NCBI GenBank assembly: GCA_963780815.1 | Contig: CAWADG010000004.1 | Coordinates: forward strand, 434,001-498,000 | From: VRUE01 sp963780815 | Lineage (GTDB): Bacteria; Actinomycetota; Thermoleophilia; Solirubrobacterales; 70-9 | Length of the DNA stretch: 64,000 nt | Reading direction: 5' to 3' | Shown: positions 49,237-57,363 of the stretch, piece after piece | Numbering within the stretch: position 1 is the stretch's first letter | Layout: the number at the start of each line of letters is the position of its first letter | Translations under genes and position numbers: made by a program | Notes under the pieces: model-generated | Database searches by the model: none | Seen by the model: the letters and a program-made list of their open reading frames with translations, nothing else | What the model was told of the DNA's origin: nothing

Positions 49237-50559
49237 CTAGGCCACTGCAAACAGGCGCCACTCGCCGGGCGCGCCCTTCAGGTTGTGGGGGCCGCGGTCG
49301 TCGAACTCGAGGCCTGAGCCGACGACCAGCTCCCTGACCGTGCTCGAGACGAGCAGCTCGCCGGCGCCGGCGAGGGCGCCGATCCGGGCGCCGATGTTGA
49401 CCGCCATCCCGCTGACGTCGTCGCCGACCAGCTCGACCTCGCCGGTGTGGATCCCGACCCGGATCTCGAGCCCGATCGCGGCCAGCTCGTCCCGTACAGC
49501 CGCGGCGCATCGGATTGCCCGGGCGGGGCCGTCGAAGGTGGCGAGGAAGCCGTCGCCCATCGTCTTCACCTCGCGGCCGTGGTGAATCTGGAGCTGGCGG
49601 CGGACGATTGCGTCGTGGCGCTCGATCAGGTCGCGCCAGCGCCGGTCGCCGGCCTCGGCCGCCTTTTCGGTCGAGCCGACGATGTCGGTGAACAGGACCG
49701 TCGCCAGGGCGCGTTCGGGCTCGGGCCCGAGATGGCTGCCCAGCAGGAACTTTTCGACCTCGGCGAGGATCGCGTCCTGGTCTCCGACCCAGATGAGGTG
49801 GTCGTTTCCAGGCAGTTCGACGTACCGCGCGCCTGGAATGTGCTCCGCGAGGTACCTGGCCTGATCGACGCGGACGATCATGTCGTCGCTGCGATGGAGG
49901 ACCAGCGTCGGCGCCGAGATGCTGGGAAGCACCGACCGCACGTCGAGCTCGCGGTAGAGGTCGACCAGGGCGATCGCGCCGGCGGGGCTAGTCCCCTGGC
50001 GCAGCAGGCGTGCCCACCACTCCGTGAATTCGACGTCGCCGTCCATGCTCGGGGCCCAGAGGTGGACGCCGACTGGGCCGCCCCAGTCCTGTCGCATCAG
50101 CTCTCCCCAGCGGTCGAGGGCCGAGTTCGGGACACCGTGTGGGTAGTCGGGGCTCTCGACCATCTTCGCGTAGGTGCCGTAGAGGACCAGCGAAGAGACC
50201 CGCTCGGGGTAGGTCGCGGCGAAGAGCATCGACATCGGCCCCCCCTCGGAGACACCTACCACCACGGTCTTCTCGGATTCGGCTGCATCGAGCACGGCGT
50301 GGAGGTCGTCCATCGAGTTTTCGAGCGTCGGCGGGTCGGCGGGCCGGTCGGAAAGCCCCTGCCCCCGCTTGTCGTAGGTGATCACCCGCGCGAAGGTCGC
50401 GAGGCGGCGCATGAAGCGAGCGGGCAGCGGGTGCTCCTCGATCAGCTCGACATGGGTGACGAAGCCAGGGACGACGACGAGGTCGATCTCTCCCTCGCCG
50501 AACGTCTTGTAGGCGATGCTGAGACCGCCCGAGTCGGCGTAGGTGGTACTGGCGTCCAT
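49237..50559 (-). CDS. Alpha/beta-hydrolase fused to a class III adenylate/guanylate cyclase domain
   Basis: 440 aa from ATG 50559. Residues ~1-265 are an alpha/beta hydrolase: VITYDKRGQGLSDRPADPPT, nucleophile elbow VVGVSEGGPMSML, and a C-terminal His in LPGNDHLIWVGDQ. Residues ~275-440 are a cyclase homology domain: TVLFTDIVGSTEKAAEAGDR (first metal Asp), VKTMGDGFLATFDGPARAIR (second metal Asp), VGIHTGEVELVGDDVSGMAV. A hydrolase-cyclase fusion known from actinobacteria; the hydrolase may sense a small molecule that controls cAMP synthesis. Divergent from the gene at 50597, with almost no intergenic space. Confidence 0.88.
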   Translation of the reverse strand: MDASTTYADSGGLSIAYKTFGEGEIDLVVVPGFVTHVELIEEHPLPARFMRRLATFARVITYDKRGQGLSDRPADPPTLENSMDDLHAVLDAAESEKTVVVGVSEGGPMSMLFAATYPERVSSLVLYGTYAKMVESPDYPHGVPNSALDRWGELMRQDWGGPVGVHLWAPSMDGDVEFTEWWARLLRQGTSPAGAIALVDLYRELDVRSVLPSISAPTLVLHRSDDMIVRVDQARYLAEHIPGARYVELPGNDHLIWVGDQDAILAEVEKFLLGSHLGPEPERALATVLFTDIVGSTEKAAEAGDRRWRDLIERHDAIVRRQLQIHHGREVKTMGDGFLATFDGPARAIRCAAAVRDELAAIGLEIRVGIHTGEVELVGDDVSGMAVNIGARIGALAGAGELLVSSTVRELVVGSGLEFDDRGPHNLKGAPGEWRLFAVA

Positions 50560-50596
50560 TTCCGGTGTTACGTAATCTATGTCCGCAGGGGCAACT

Positions 50597-51100
50597 GTGA
50601 GAGGAACGCCGGGGATACTTGCTGCGCTCGGTGCCGCGATGCTGTTCGCGAGCGTCGCCCATGCAGCGACGCCGGTCCTGCCTCCCGAACCGACCCGCGA
50701 CGAATACGTCTCCGCCGTCGAGCCGATCTGCCAGGCGAACACGGAAGCGAACACGCGGATCCTCAAGGGCGCCAAGGACAAAGTCAAAGCCGGGAAGCTG
50801 GCGCCCGCCGGGAATCAGTTCACGCGCGCCTCTGCCGCCTTCGGCAACACGATCAAGCAGCTCGAAGCCGTCACCAGGCCGCCGGCCGACGACGCTCGGC
50901 TCGTCAAGTGGTTCGGCTTCCTCGACACCGTCAAGGACAACCTGGGCAAGATCGGCAAGGCCCTGAAGCAGGGCAACCGGGTCAAGGCGAACCACGAAGC
51001 GATCAGGGCCGAACGCAGCGCCAACGCCTCCAACAACGTCAGCTCGATCTTCTCGTTCCACTACTGCAAACTGACGCCCTCCCGCTTCAGCGGGACCTGA
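50597..51100 (+). CDS. Secreted helical protein of unknown function
   Basis: 167 aa from GTG 50597, chosen because CAGGGG lies just upstream; ATG 50579 would add six residues. Signal peptide RGTPGILAALGAAMLFASVA ends at HAATP. The mature part is helical with two conserved-looking cysteines (EPICQANTEANTRILKGAKD; FHYCKLTPS) and a Lys-rich middle (FLDTVKDNLGKIGKALKQGN). It resembles small exported proteins common in Solirubrobacterales; role unknown. Confidence 0.65.
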   Translation: MRGTPGILAALGAAMLFASVAHAATPVLPPEPTRDEYVSAVEPICQANTEANTRILKGAKDKVKAGKLAPAGNQFTRASAAFGNTIKQLEAVTRPPADDARLVKWFGFLDTVKDNLGKIGKALKQGNRVKANHEAIRAERSANASNNVSSIFSFHYCKLTPSRFSGT

Positions 51101-51107
51101 CCGAAGT

Positions 51108-51926
51108 TCACTCGGTCGATTCCGCCGCGGTGCTCGTCGTCAGCGCATCGGCGTTGCCGCCCGCGAGGACCCGCCGCACCAGCCCCGGCGCGAGGATGCG
51201 GGCGACCGCCGCCAGCGCGTAGGGCCGCGGCACATAGCGCTCGGCCTTCCCCCGCAGGCCGGTCTCGACGATCGCCTCGGCGACGTTCTCGGGCTTCGAG
51301 ACCATCCAGCGGGTCAGCGCCCGTTCGCGCAGCTCGGTGGCGGGGAAGCCCTCGGTGGCGATGAACCCCGGTAGGACCAGGCCGACGTGGACCCCGTTGC
51401 CGCGCTCCTCCGAGTAGAGGGCGTCGTTCCACCCGATCAGAGCGAACTTGCTCGCCGAGTAGGACCCGGTGCGGGCACGCGCCACGCGGCCGGCGGTGCT
51501 TGCGACGTTGACGATCGCACTCGGGGCCGAGGCGCGGAGGATCGGGAGCAGTGCCTCGGTCAGCCGCAGAACGGCGTCGAAGTTGAGCTCCATGTGGCGC
51601 TGGGCGTTCGGATGGCCGCCCTCGGCGAAGGTGGCGCGCCAGGAGGCGCCGGCATTGTTGACCAGCAGGTTCAGCCTGCCGCCGTGGTGCTCGGCGAGGT
51701 GGTCGCGGACCCGGGTGGGAGCGTCGTCGTCGGTGAGGTCGGCGGCGACGTGGGTCGCCGGGCAAGGCAGCGACTCGGCCAGCGCTCGCAGCCGCTCCTC
51801 ACGGCGGGCGACGAGGATGAGGCTCGCGCCCGGCTCGCGGGCGAGGCGCCGCGCGGTTGCCTCGCCGATCCCGCTCGAGGCCCCGGTCACGAGGGCGGTC
51901 GGACTGTGAATCTGGGCCATCGGCAT
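51108..51926 (-). CDS. SDR-family oxidoreductase (DltE/SDH-like)
   Basis: 272 aa from ATG 51926 (51920 also possible). Cofactor motif ALVTGASSGIGEATARRLAR, VNNAGASWRATF, catalytic VNVASTAGRVAR with YSASKFALIGW, and GLVLPGFIATEGFPA. The C-terminal ~50 residues (PRPYALAAVARILAPGLVRR) form a hydrophobic helix common in lipid-modifying SDRs. Substrate unknown. Convergent with the secreted gene at 50597. The long open frame upstream is a shadow of the M42 peptidase gene. Confidence 0.85.
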   Translation of the reverse strand: MPMAQIHSPTALVTGASSGIGEATARRLAREPGASLILVARREERLRALAESLPCPATHVAADLTDDDAPTRVRDHLAEHHGGRLNLLVNNAGASWRATFAEGGHPNAQRHMELNFDAVLRLTEALLPILRASAPSAIVNVASTAGRVARARTGSYSASKFALIGWNDALYSEERGNGVHVGLVLPGFIATEGFPATELRERALTRWMVSKPENVAEAIVETGLRGKAERYVPRPYALAAVARILAPGLVRRVLAGGNADALTTSTAAESTE

Positions 51927-51986
51927 CAACGGTATTCGAAACTTCTGTAAACGCGGACGTTTCAAGCCGACATACTGCGCGACTCC

Positions 51987-53036
51987 ATGGCCGAGACACC
52001 TGCATTCCTCGACAAGCTGCTGCGTATTGCCGCGCCCTCGGGCCACGAGGCCCCGGCCGCCGCGGCCTGGCGCGAGGAGGCCTCGTTCGCCGAGGTGACC
52101 ACGGACGGGCTCGGTTCCTCGATCGCGAGGGTCGGCGAGGGCTCCCCACTCCTCGCCGTCGTCGGCCACATCGACGAGATCGGCCTCGCGATCACGCACA
52201 TCGACGAGCAGGGCTTTCTGTGGTTCACATCGATCGGGGGCTGGGACCCCCAGATCCTGGTCGGCCAGCGGATAGAAATCCGCACCCGCGACGATGTGGT
52301 CCCGGGCGTTGTCGGCCGCAAACCGATCCATCTGCTCGAGCCCGACCAGCGCAAGAAGGTGGTCGAGCTGAAATCGCTCCACATCGACGTCGGCGCCGCC
52401 GACCGCGACGAGGCGGCGGAAATGGTCCGGATCGGCGACCCGGTCGTGATCGCAGCCGAGCCGGTCGAGGTCGCCGGTGACCGGCTCGTCTCGCGCTCGA
52501 TGGACAACCGGCTCGGCTCCTACATCGCGCTGGAGGCGCTCCGTCGCTGCCACGAGCGCGGCACCCTTCGCGGCAGCTTCGCTGCGGTCGCCGCGGTCCA
52601 GGAGGAGATCGGCACCCACGGCGCGCGGACCTCGGCCTTCGAGGTGCGGCCCGACCTCGCCGTCGCGATCGACGTCACTCACGCGACCGATGCCCCCGGC
52701 GTCGACGAGAAACAGCTGGGCAGCCATCCGCTCGGCTCGGGGCCCGTGATCGGGCGCGGCTCGACCCTCTCGCCGAAGGTCTTCGAGCTCCTGGTCGAGG
52801 CGGCCGAGGCGGCCGAGATCGAGCACACGATCGAGGCCAGCGGCCGCACCACCGGCACCGACGCCGACGCGATCCAGATCTCGCGCTCTGGTGTGCCGAC
52901 CGGGCTCGTCTCGATCCCGCTTCGCTACATGCACTCTCCGGTCGAGATGGTCGACCTCGGCGACGTCGAGGCGACGGTCGCGCTGATCGCCGCCTTCGCC
53001 GAGAGCCTGGTCGATGGCGTCGACCTCAGCCGCTAG
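51987..53036 (+). CDS. M42-family metallo-aminopeptidase
   Basis: A 349-aa TET-type peptidase: metal ligand in VVGHIDEIGLAITHID, the bridging Asp in VSRSMDNRLGSYIALEAL, catalytic Glu-Glu in VAAVQEEIGTHGARTS, Asp in AVAIDVTHATDAPG and His in LRYMHSPVEMVDLGDV. The family hydrolyses N-terminal residues from peptides, or cellulose-derived substrates in some annotations. Divergent from the SDR gene, and overlaps the stop of the leftward pepQ-like gene by 4 bp. Confidence 0.9.
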   Translation: MAETPAFLDKLLRIAAPSGHEAPAAAAWREEASFAEVTTDGLGSSIARVGEGSPLLAVVGHIDEIGLAITHIDEQGFLWFTSIGGWDPQILVGQRIEIRTRDDVVPGVVGRKPIHLLEPDQRKKVVELKSLHIDVGAADRDEAAEMVRIGDPVVIAAEPVEVAGDRLVSRSMDNRLGSYIALEALRRCHERGTLRGSFAAVAAVQEEIGTHGARTSAFEVRPDLAVAIDVTHATDAPGVDEKQLGSHPLGSGPVIGRGSTLSPKVFELLVEAAEAAEIEHTIEASGRTTGTDADAIQISRSGVPTGLVSIPLRYMHSPVEMVDLGDVEATVALIAAFAESLVDGVDLSR

Positions 53037-54094
53037 TCGACGATCCGCAGGTCCTTGGGGAGGCTGCTGAGATTGTCGTGGCCGTCCTCGGTGACGACGA
53101 CGAGGTCCTCGATCCTGACCCCGAGCTCGCCCGGCAGGTAGACGCCGGGCTCGATCGTGACGACTTCGCCGGCGGCGAGGACGTCCTCGGAGCGGCGCGA
53201 GACGCGCGGGCCCTCGTGGACCTCGAGCCCGACTCCGTGCCCGAGGCCGTGGCCGAACCTCTCGCCGTAGCCCGCTGCCTCGATCGGCGCGCGCGCGACC
53301 TCGTCAAGCGCCTCTCCGCCGATCCCGGCGCGGACGGCGTCGAGCGCCGCCTGCTGGGCGCCGAGGACCAACTCGTAGACCTCGCGCGCCCGCTCGCCGG
53401 GCTCGCCGACGGCGAAGGTCCGGGTCCCGTCTGAGCAGTAATCGCCGAGCTTCGCGCCCATGTCGAAGACGACGAGCTCCCCCTCGCTGACCTCGTGCTC
53501 GCCCGGCTCGGCGTGAGGGAGGGCGCCGTTCGGGCCGGAGGCGACGATCGCCGGAAAAGATGGATCGCCGCCGAGCTCGCGGATCCGTGATTCGGCGGCG
53601 CGAGCGATGTCGCTCTCGCTTCGCCCCCCGAGCCCGCGCTCGAGGCTCCAGCGCCAGACGTCGTCGGCGATCTCCGACGCTGCCGCGATCGCCTTCAGCT
53701 CGCGGGCGTCCTTCACCCGCCGCAGCTTCTCGACGTCCCCGCCGGCGGCGACGAGCTCGATTCCATCGGTCAGTTTCTCCTCGAGCCGCTTCATCGTCCG
53801 GACCGAGAGGTGCTCGTCCTCGAACCCCGCCCTGCCCGAGATCCGGGAGGCGATCCCACCCAGCCAGTCGTCCTCAATGGTGATGACGTCCCAGCCCTCG
53901 ACCTCGGCCTCGGCGCGCTCCGTGTACCGGAAGTCGGTCAGGAACAGTCGCGTCTCCGCGCCGCACACGCAGGCTCCGTTGGTGCCGGAGAAGCCGGTCA
54001 GGTAGCGGACGTTGACCATCTCGGTGACGATCGTGAAATTCAGCTCGCGCTCGGCGACGAGCCCGGCGAGGCGGTCGCCTCGCTCTGCGCTCAC
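53033..54094 (-). CDS. Xaa-Pro peptidase (M24, PepQ-like)
   Basis: A 353-aa protein with a creatinase-like N-terminal domain (YLTGFSGTNGACVCGAETRL) and a pita-bread catalytic domain with all five metal ligands: VVFDMGAKLGDYCSDGTRTF (two Asp), GHGLGHGVGLEVHEGPRVS (His), VVTIEPGVYLPG (Glu) and the last Glu in IEDLVVVTEDG. It cleaves X-Pro bonds. GTG 54094 overlaps the aroQ TGA. In actinobacteria it commonly lies between the aro genes and efp. Confidence 0.92.
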   Translation of the reverse strand: MSAERGDRLAGLVAERELNFTIVTEMVNVRYLTGFSGTNGACVCGAETRLFLTDFRYTERAEAEVEGWDVITIEDDWLGGIASRISGRAGFEDEHLSVRTMKRLEEKLTDGIELVAAGGDVEKLRRVKDARELKAIAAASEIADDVWRWSLERGLGGRSESDIARAAESRIRELGGDPSFPAIVASGPNGALPHAEPGEHEVSEGELVVFDMGAKLGDYCSDGTRTFAVGEPGERAREVYELVLGAQQAALDAVRAGIGGEALDEVARAPIEAAGYGERFGHGLGHGVGLEVHEGPRVSRRSEDVLAAGEVVTIEPGVYLPGELGVRIEDLVVVTEDGHDNLSSLPKDLRIVD

Positions 54095-54546
54095 CGGTCG
54101 CCGTCCAGCTCGCTCGCGATCCTCGCCAGCGCGTCCCGGTAGCCGTCGGGGCCCCTGCCGGAGATCTTCTCGAGCACCAGCCCGTCGAAGACCGAGACCC
54201 GGCGCCAGTCGTCGCGCGACTCGACGTCGGAGAGGTGGACCTCGACCGCGGGCAGCCTGGCGACGTCGAGGGCGTCGGCGATGGCCCGGCTGTAGTGGGT
54301 CCAGGCGCCGGCGTTGATCACGACCGCGTCGCAGAGGTCGGGGAGGCGGTGCAGGTACTCGACGAACTCGCCCTCCGAGTTGGTCTGGAAGAAGGTCGTC
54401 TCGAGATCGAGCCCACGGGCCCAGCCGCCGATCCTGCGCTCGAGCTCATCGAGCGAGAGGCCGCCGTAGACGTCGGGGTCGCGGCGGTCGAGGACATCGA
54501 AGTTAACCCCATGCAGGACCGCGACGCGGTTGTGTGGGCCGGTCAC
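54091..54546 (-). CDS. aroQ: Type II 3-dehydroquinate dehydratase (divergent)
   Basis: A 151-aa protein. Dodecameric type II fold motifs: HGVNFDVLDRRDPDVYGG (catalytic Arg/Tyr; the usual G-P-N-L-N-x-L is altered to G-V-N-F-D-V-L), FFQTNSEGEFVEYLH, VINAGAWTHYSRAIADAL and PAVEVHLSDVESRDDWRRVS. The active-site Tyr, Asn, His and Arg positions appear kept, so it should be active. It overlaps aroB by 4 bp. Third step of the shikimate pathway, beside aroB, aroK, aroC and aroE. Confidence 0.88.
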   Translation of the reverse strand: MTGPHNRVAVLHGVNFDVLDRRDPDVYGGLSLDELERRIGGWARGLDLETTFFQTNSEGEFVEYLHRLPDLCDAVVINAGAWTHYSRAIADALDVARLPAVEVHLSDVESRDDWRRVSVFDGLVLEKISGRGPDGYRDALARIASELDGDR

Positions 54547-55562
54547 GGGATCAATTCCTCCACGGCGGCCCTGACCTTAGCCGGATCGAGGAGCTGTCCG
54601 ACCCGAGGCTCGCCGGGGATCTGAAGGAGTACGAATGCGACCCCCTCGGCGGTCCGCTTCTTGTCGCGCTCGAGCGCCTCGAGGACGGCGTCGACCTCGA
54701 CCTCCGGCGCGAGTTCGACCGGGAGGCCATGCCGGCCGAGGATCGCCTCGACCTCGACGCGGAGCTCCCCCGCGTCGGAGAGCCGGAGGGCCGCCAACAG
54801 TCCCAGCCCGATCGCCTCACCGTGCCGGTATCGCGAGTACCCGCTCGCCGCCTCGATCGCATGGCCGACGGTGTGGCCGAGGTTGAGCACGGCGCGGAGG
54901 CCGGCGTCGCGCTCGTCCGCGGCGACGACCTCGCACTTGTAGCGGGCGCAGGCAAAGACGACGTCCTCGAGTTGCGTCGGATCGATGGTCTCGATCGCGC
55001 GGACCCGCTCCCAGAGCTCGCCGCCGGCTAGAAGCCCGGTCTTCAGCACCTCGACGAAGCCCGCGCGCAGCTCCTCCCCGGGGAGAGTCGAGAGGGTGTC
55101 GGTGTCGGAGATGACGGCGGCCGGCAGGTGATAGGCGCCGGCGTAGTTCTTGCCCTCCGGCAGGTCGACCCCGGTCTTGCCGCCGTAGGCGGAGTCGACC
55201 TGGGCGACCAGCGTGGTCGGGACCTGGACGACGGGGACGCCGCGCTGGTAGGTGTGGGCGCAGAAGCCCGCCAGGTCTCCCACGACCCCGCCGCCGAGCG
55301 CGACCAGGTGGTCCTCGCGGTTCATCCCGGCGCGGGCGAGCTCGCGCAGCACGCCCTCCGCCTCGGTCAGTGTCTTCGTGCCCTCTCCGGGGACGACCTC
55401 GATCCGCGCCTCGAGCGGGCCGAGGCAGTCGGCGAACAGCGGCCCGACGGAGGCATCGGTGACGCAGAACCGCCGGCCGTCGAGTGGCCACCAGGCCGAG
55501 TCGAGCAGGCCGCGGCCGACGTAGACCGGGTAGGCGCCCGAGGAGCTGGCCGCCCAGATCAG
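54543..55562 (-). CDS. aroB: 3-dehydroquinate synthase, probable CTG start
   Basis: 339 aa if translation starts at CTG 55562. NAD- and metal-binding motifs are intact: LVALGGGVVGDLAGFCAHTY, VQVPTTLVAQVDSAYGGKTG, GFVEVLKTGLLAGG, LNLGHTVGHAIEAASGY and YRHGEAIGLGLLAALRLS. The N-terminal strand SGAYPVYVGRGLLDSA and the NAD segment through GTKTLTEAEGV lie before the first in-frame GTG (55352), so the canonical start would delete the first ~70 residues. The CTG overlaps the aroK TGA (CTGA) with AGGGAA upstream, the same geometry as the ATGA junctions here. Confidence 0.85.
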   Translation of the reverse strand: MIWAASSSGAYPVYVGRGLLDSAWWPLDGRRFCVTDASVGPLFADCLGPLEARIEVVPGEGTKTLTEAEGVLRELARAGMNREDHLVALGGGVVGDLAGFCAHTYQRGVPVVQVPTTLVAQVDSAYGGKTGVDLPEGKNYAGAYHLPAAVISDTDTLSTLPGEELRAGFVEVLKTGLLAGGELWERVRAIETIDPTQLEDVVFACARYKCEVVAADERDAGLRAVLNLGHTVGHAIEAASGYSRYRHGEAIGLGLLAALRLSDAGELRVEVEAILGRHGLPVELAPEVEVDAVLEALERDKKRTAEGVAFVLLQIPGEPRVGQLLDPAKVRAAVEELIP

Positions 55563-56071
55563 CCGGGTTCCCTGCGGCAGATCGGAGAGGGCCGCGATCG
55601 CGGGGATCGCGGCCGCGGTGCCGCGGGGGGCGGGCTGATGACGACCGCGTCGGCGAGGCTCTCGTAGAGGGGCGCCCGCTCGCGGTGGAGCGCATCGAAC
55701 TCGGCGCGGTCGCGAGCCAGCGGTCGGTCGCCACCCGAGGCCCGCTGCCAGGCGCCCTCGGCATCGATCGGCAACAGGACGACCGTGTGGCGTCCGAGCG
55801 CCTCGCGCACCCGCTCGGAGAGGACGCTGCCGCCACCGAGTGCGATCGCCCCGCCGTCGGCGCCCTCGAGCAGGGCGCCGACGACCTCGCTCTCACGTTC
55901 CCTGAAGGCGGCCTCCCCCGCACTCTCGAAGTATTCGGAGATCGTCGAGCCGAGATCGCGCTCGAGCAGATCGTCGGTCTCGGTCGTCTCGAATCCGGCC
56001 GCCGCCGCCGCCCTCAGGGCCTGGGACTTGCCGGACCCCATGAACCCGATGAAGACGATTGCCGGCTTCAA
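55559..56071 (-). CDS. aroK: Shikimate kinase
   Basis: 170 aa from TTG 56071 (GGGAA upstream). P-loop FIGFMGSGKSQALRAAAA, shikimate-binding TDDLLERDLGSTISEYFESA with GEAAFRERESEVV, ALGGGSVLSERVRE, and the lid Arg in ASGGDRPLARDRAEFDALHR, LYESLADAVV. The C-terminal ~25 residues (PPPAAPRPRSPRSRPSP...) are an unstructured extension. It immediately precedes and overlaps aroB. Confidence 0.9.
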   Translation of the reverse strand: MKPAIVFIGFMGSGKSQALRAAAAAGFETTETDDLLERDLGSTISEYFESAGEAAFRERESEVVGALLEGADGGAIALGGGSVLSERVREALGRHTVVLLPIDAEGAWQRASGGDRPLARDRAEFDALHRERAPLYESLADAVVISPPPAAPRPRSPRSRPSPICRREPG

Positions 56072-56167
56072 GGTGTTCCCGGCCGCCCCCGGACGCGGTA
56101 GCGCGGACGCGAGGTCGCCGGTCGTGATGAGCGCGTCCGTGCGAGAGCGGAGGAGGCGGCCATTGTT

Positions 56168-57331
56168 CTAACCCCAGTCAATTCGGGCCTTGTAGGCCCC
56201 GACCGCGGCCAGCACGTCGTCGATGTGGTCGCCGCCGAACTTCTCGCGGTAGCAACGGGCAAGCGTCAGGCAGACCATCGCCTCGGCGACGACGGCGGCG
56301 GCCGGGACCACCGTCGAGTCGGTCCGCTCGCGGAGCGCCTGCGCGGGCTCCTTCGTCTCGGTGTCGACCGAGCGCAGCGGCTTGGTCAGGGTCGAGATCG
56401 GCTTGATCGCGGCCCGCACCGAGAGCGGCTGGCCGTTGGTCATCCCGCCCTCGAGGCCGCCTGCGTGGTTGGTCTCGCGGTGGTAGCCGCGCTCCTTCGA
56501 CCAGAAGATCTCGTCGTGGGCCTCGGATCCCGGCCGCCCGGCCACCTCCCACGCCTCGCCGATCGAGACGCCCTTGACCGATTGGATCGAGGCGACCGCG
56601 CCGGCGAGGCGACCGTCGAGACGGTCCTCCCAGGAGATATGGGAGCCGAGTCCGGGGACGAGCCCGAAGACCCGCACCTCGAAGGTCCCGCCGAGGCTCT
56701 CGTTCGCCTTGCGGAGGCGGTTGATCTCCTCGACCATCGCCGGGCTCGCCTCCGGGTCGAGGCAGCGGACCGGGTCCTCGTCGACCTCGGCAAAGTCCGC
56801 CGGTGCCAGGTCCTCGCGCTCGGCGGCGCGGACGGAGGCGATCTGGGTGACATGGCTGTAAACGCCGACGCCGAGCGAGGCGAGGAACCCGCGGGCGATC
56901 GACCCGGCGGCGACCCGGGCGGCGGTCTCGCGGGCGCTCGCCCGCTCGAGCACGTTTCGGATGTCGGTGTGGCCGTATTTCTGGGCGCCGACGAGGTCCG
57001 CGTGGCCCGGCCGCGGCAGGTGGACCTCGTCGATCTCGGCGTCGACCGGCCACGGGCTCATCCGCTCCTCCCAGTTGGCGTAGTCCCGGTTCGCGACCAG
57101 CACCGCGATCGGGCTGCCGAGCGTCCGCCCGTGGCGGACGCCGGAGCGGATCTCGACCGAGTCGGTCTCGATCTTCATCCTGCCGCCGCGCCCGTGGCCG
57201 AGCTGGCGCCGCGCCATGTCGCGGTCGAGCGCCTCGCGGTCGAGCTCGAGCCCCGCCGGGATGCCCTCGACGATCGCGACGAGCCCGGGCCCGTGCGACT
57301 CGCCGGCAGTGGTGAAGCGGAAAACCGTCAT
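56168..57331 (-). CDS. aroC: Chorismate synthase
   Basis: A 387-aa protein. FMN enzyme with standard signatures: FRFTTAGESHGPGLVAIVEG, MARRQLGHGRGGRMKIETDS, RPGHADLVGAQKYGHTDIRN, LERASARETAARVAAGSIAR, and HAGGLEGGMTNGQPLSVRAA. Converts EPSP to chorismate, last step of the shared pathway. 96 bp separate it from aroK and 32 bp from aroE on the same strand. Confidence 0.95.
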   Translation of the reverse strand: MTVFRFTTAGESHGPGLVAIVEGIPAGLELDREALDRDMARRQLGHGRGGRMKIETDSVEIRSGVRHGRTLGSPIAVLVANRDYANWEERMSPWPVDAEIDEVHLPRPGHADLVGAQKYGHTDIRNVLERASARETAARVAAGSIARGFLASLGVGVYSHVTQIASVRAAEREDLAPADFAEVDEDPVRCLDPEASPAMVEEINRLRKANESLGGTFEVRVFGLVPGLGSHISWEDRLDGRLAGAVASIQSVKGVSIGEAWEVAGRPGSEAHDEIFWSKERGYHRETNHAGGLEGGMTNGQPLSVRAAIKPISTLTKPLRSVDTETKEPAQALRERTDSTVVPAAAVVAEAMVCLTLARCYREKFGGDHIDDVLAAVGAYKARIDWG

Positions 57332-57363
57332 CGATCCAAGGCTATAGGCGCCGGGGGGCGAAC

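Noticed and set aside
49447..51222. 591-aa plus-strand open frame across the cyclase gene
   Set aside because: It is antisense to the hydrolase-cyclase fusion and out of frame with the secreted gene at 50597; composition is Arg/Gly/Asp-rich with no domain.
51927..52934. 608-aa open frame ahead of the minus-strand SDR
   Set aside because: It is antisense to the M42 peptidase gene, which has all its metal-site motifs; the SDR begins at 51926.
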